NCBI GenBank assembly: GCA_964423615.1
Contig: CAYRFQ010000007.1
Span: 1-64,000, forward strand
Source: CAYRFQ01 sp964423615
GTDB taxonomy: Bacteria > Planctomycetota > Planctomycetia > Gemmatales > Gemmataceae
Direction of reading: 5' to 3'
Length of the DNA: 64,000 nucleotides
Of the stretch, positions 63,350 through 64,000 are shown piece after piece (within the stretch, counting starts at the first letter, position 1; the number at the start of each line of letters is the position of its first letter). Made by a program: the position numbers and the translations under genes. Under the pieces are notes generated by a model, which ran no database searches, was not told where the DNA came from, and worked only from the letters and a program-made list of their open reading frames with translations.

Positions 63350-64000
63350 ATGGACAGCACACAACTCCGCGAGATGCTTGAATCGCTTCGGGATGGACAA
63401 TTGCCCGTCGAGCTTGCGATCGAGAAACTGCAAGTGTCCCATTCGGGCGCCGAGGGTCCGCCGGCGGTTGCAGACTTGGGATATGCCAACGTCGATCTTC
63501 ACCGACAACGCCGATGCGGTTACCCGGAAGTGATTTTTTGCGAGGGGAAGACGGCCGAGTGGGTCGAGGGCATTGCTCGGAAGTTGATCGAGGCTGGCCA
63601 GAACTGCCTCGCCACTCGGGTCAACGACGAACAAGCAAGGTTGTTGGAGAGATCATTTCCTAAAGCGGAACAGGACCGGCTGGCCCGCACGTTTTGGTAT
63701 CCGGTCGATCCGCAAGCAGATCCGGTTGGAAAAGTTGTTGTCATCACAGCCGGAACGAGTGACTTACCCGTCGGGAGAGAAGCCTTGGTGACGGCCTCGG
63801 CTCTGGGTGCGGACGTCAGTTTACTCGCGGACGTTGGAGTGGCGGGGCTCCACCGGTTGTTGCGACATTCGGAAACATTCGAGGAAGCGGATGTCATTAT
63901 CGTTGTGGCAGGGATGGAGGGAGCGTTACCGAGCGTCGTCGGTGGACTCGTCGATTGTCCGGTGATCGCGGTCCCCACGAGCGTGGGCTATGGGGCTGCG
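63350..64000 (+). CDS. larB: Nickel-pincer cofactor biosynthesis protein LarB (3' end outside window)
   Basis: The frame opens at ATG 63350 and stays open to the window edge (217 codons), so the gene is cut short only by the window. LarB carboxylates and hydrolyses nicotinic acid adenine dinucleotide in the first step of the nickel-pincer cofactor used by lactate racemase and related enzymes. The protein shows the PurE-like core VVVITAGTSDLPVGREAL (about 127-144), LADVGVAGLHRLL and the VVAGMEGALPSVVGGLVDCP region, then VIAVPTSVGYGA at the edge. LarC and LarE should lie to the right or elsewhere. It is divergent from the pseudokinase gene across 211 bases. Confidence 0.92.
   Translation, partial: MDSTQLREMLESLRDGQLPVELAIEKLQVSHSGAEGPPAVADLGYANVDLHRQRRCGYPEVIFCEGKTAEWVEGIARKLIEAGQNCLATRVNDEQARLLERSFPKAEQDRLARTFWYPVDPQADPVGKVVVITAGTSDLPVGREALVTASALGADVSLLADVGVAGLHRLLRHSETFEEADVIIVVAGMEGALPSVVGGLVDCPVIAVPTSVGYGAA

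Noticed and set aside
1..64000. tRNA, rRNA, CRISPR arrays, insertion sequences, prophage genes and riboswitches
   Set aside because: No T-loop/acceptor patterns, regularly spaced repeats, transposase or phage motifs were recognised by eye; a covariance-model scan would be needed to exclude small RNAs.

Overview
The window looks like part of a planctomycete chromosome (class Planctomycetia, possibly a Gemmata-like lineage). The evidence is a PF07595-type N-terminal extracellular tag (LHFDHLEDRVVPS) on a giant secreted protein, a 1304-residue secreted c-type cytochrome fused to LamG-like and sorbosone-dehydrogenase-like parts, DUF1080 and sulfatase proteins, planctomycete-style WD40 proteins, a kinase-like/SUMF1 fusion, and hairpin elements carrying the AGTAGCAGGCACAC sequence. 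Base composition appears close to 50% GC. Genes are on both strands, several clear starts are TTG with a good Shine-Dalgarno, and no rRNA, tRNA, CRISPR array or transposase gene was seen.

Layout. 0.2-3.7 kb: housekeeping genes scpA, a parvulin isomerase, queE and cobU. 3.8-8.1 kb: a secreted beta-sandwich protein, a GAF/sigma-54 activator and a small orphan protein. 8.5-11.1 kb: a two-gene unit resembling LuxE/LuxC fatty-acid reductase. 11.5-20.2 kb: a WD40 protein, the giant cytochrome protein, a small Cys-rich secreted protein, a 56-residue lipoprotein, a palindrome-rich mobile-type repeat and an EF-hand protein. 20.6-25.1 kb: chorismate mutase, a secreted sugar-isomerase-like protein, a polytopic membrane protein and a PL10 pectate lyase. 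25.5-30.1 kb: a DUF58 / transglutaminase-like / MoxR operon in which the transglutaminase-like protein seems to have lost its catalytic cysteine.

30.2-39.5 kb: a large metal (probably zinc) homeostasis locus: DUF318-type permease, ZnuA-ZnuC-ZnuB, a thioredoxin-like ferredoxin, a conserved 100-residue protein, a COG0523/CobW GTPase, a WD40 protein, DUF1826 and a DUF3386-like secreted protein. The ZnuA-like protein has its DPHxWxDP metal-ligand block at the N-terminus instead of after the central His-rich loop, the most unusual single-gene observation here. 39.8-46.1 kb: DUF1080 hydrolase, glycosylasparaginase, lspA, a coiled-coil protein, a Wza-type export lipoprotein, a tiny winged-helix candidate and a DUF2330 protein. 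46.8-54.6 kb: a CAP-domain adhesin-like protein with five ~170-residue repeats, a sulfotransferase-like protein, and a sulfatase fused to an alpha/beta-hydrolase.

54.8-63.1 kb (all minus strand): three overlapping genes resembling the uncharacterised STM4011/STM4012/STM4013 set (two radical SAM proteins and an alkaline-phosphatase-fold hydrolase), then a signalling block read as response regulator, HisKA-REC protein without an ATPase domain, and an RGGTGKS-type ParA/MinD ATPase, plus a pseudokinase-SUMF1 fusion. The right edge cuts larB (nickel-pincer cofactor synthesis). The STM4011-4013-like operon is the best candidate for an undescribed biochemical system. The permuted ZnuA, the LuxC/LuxE-like pair and the repeat module of the CAP protein are the next most interesting.
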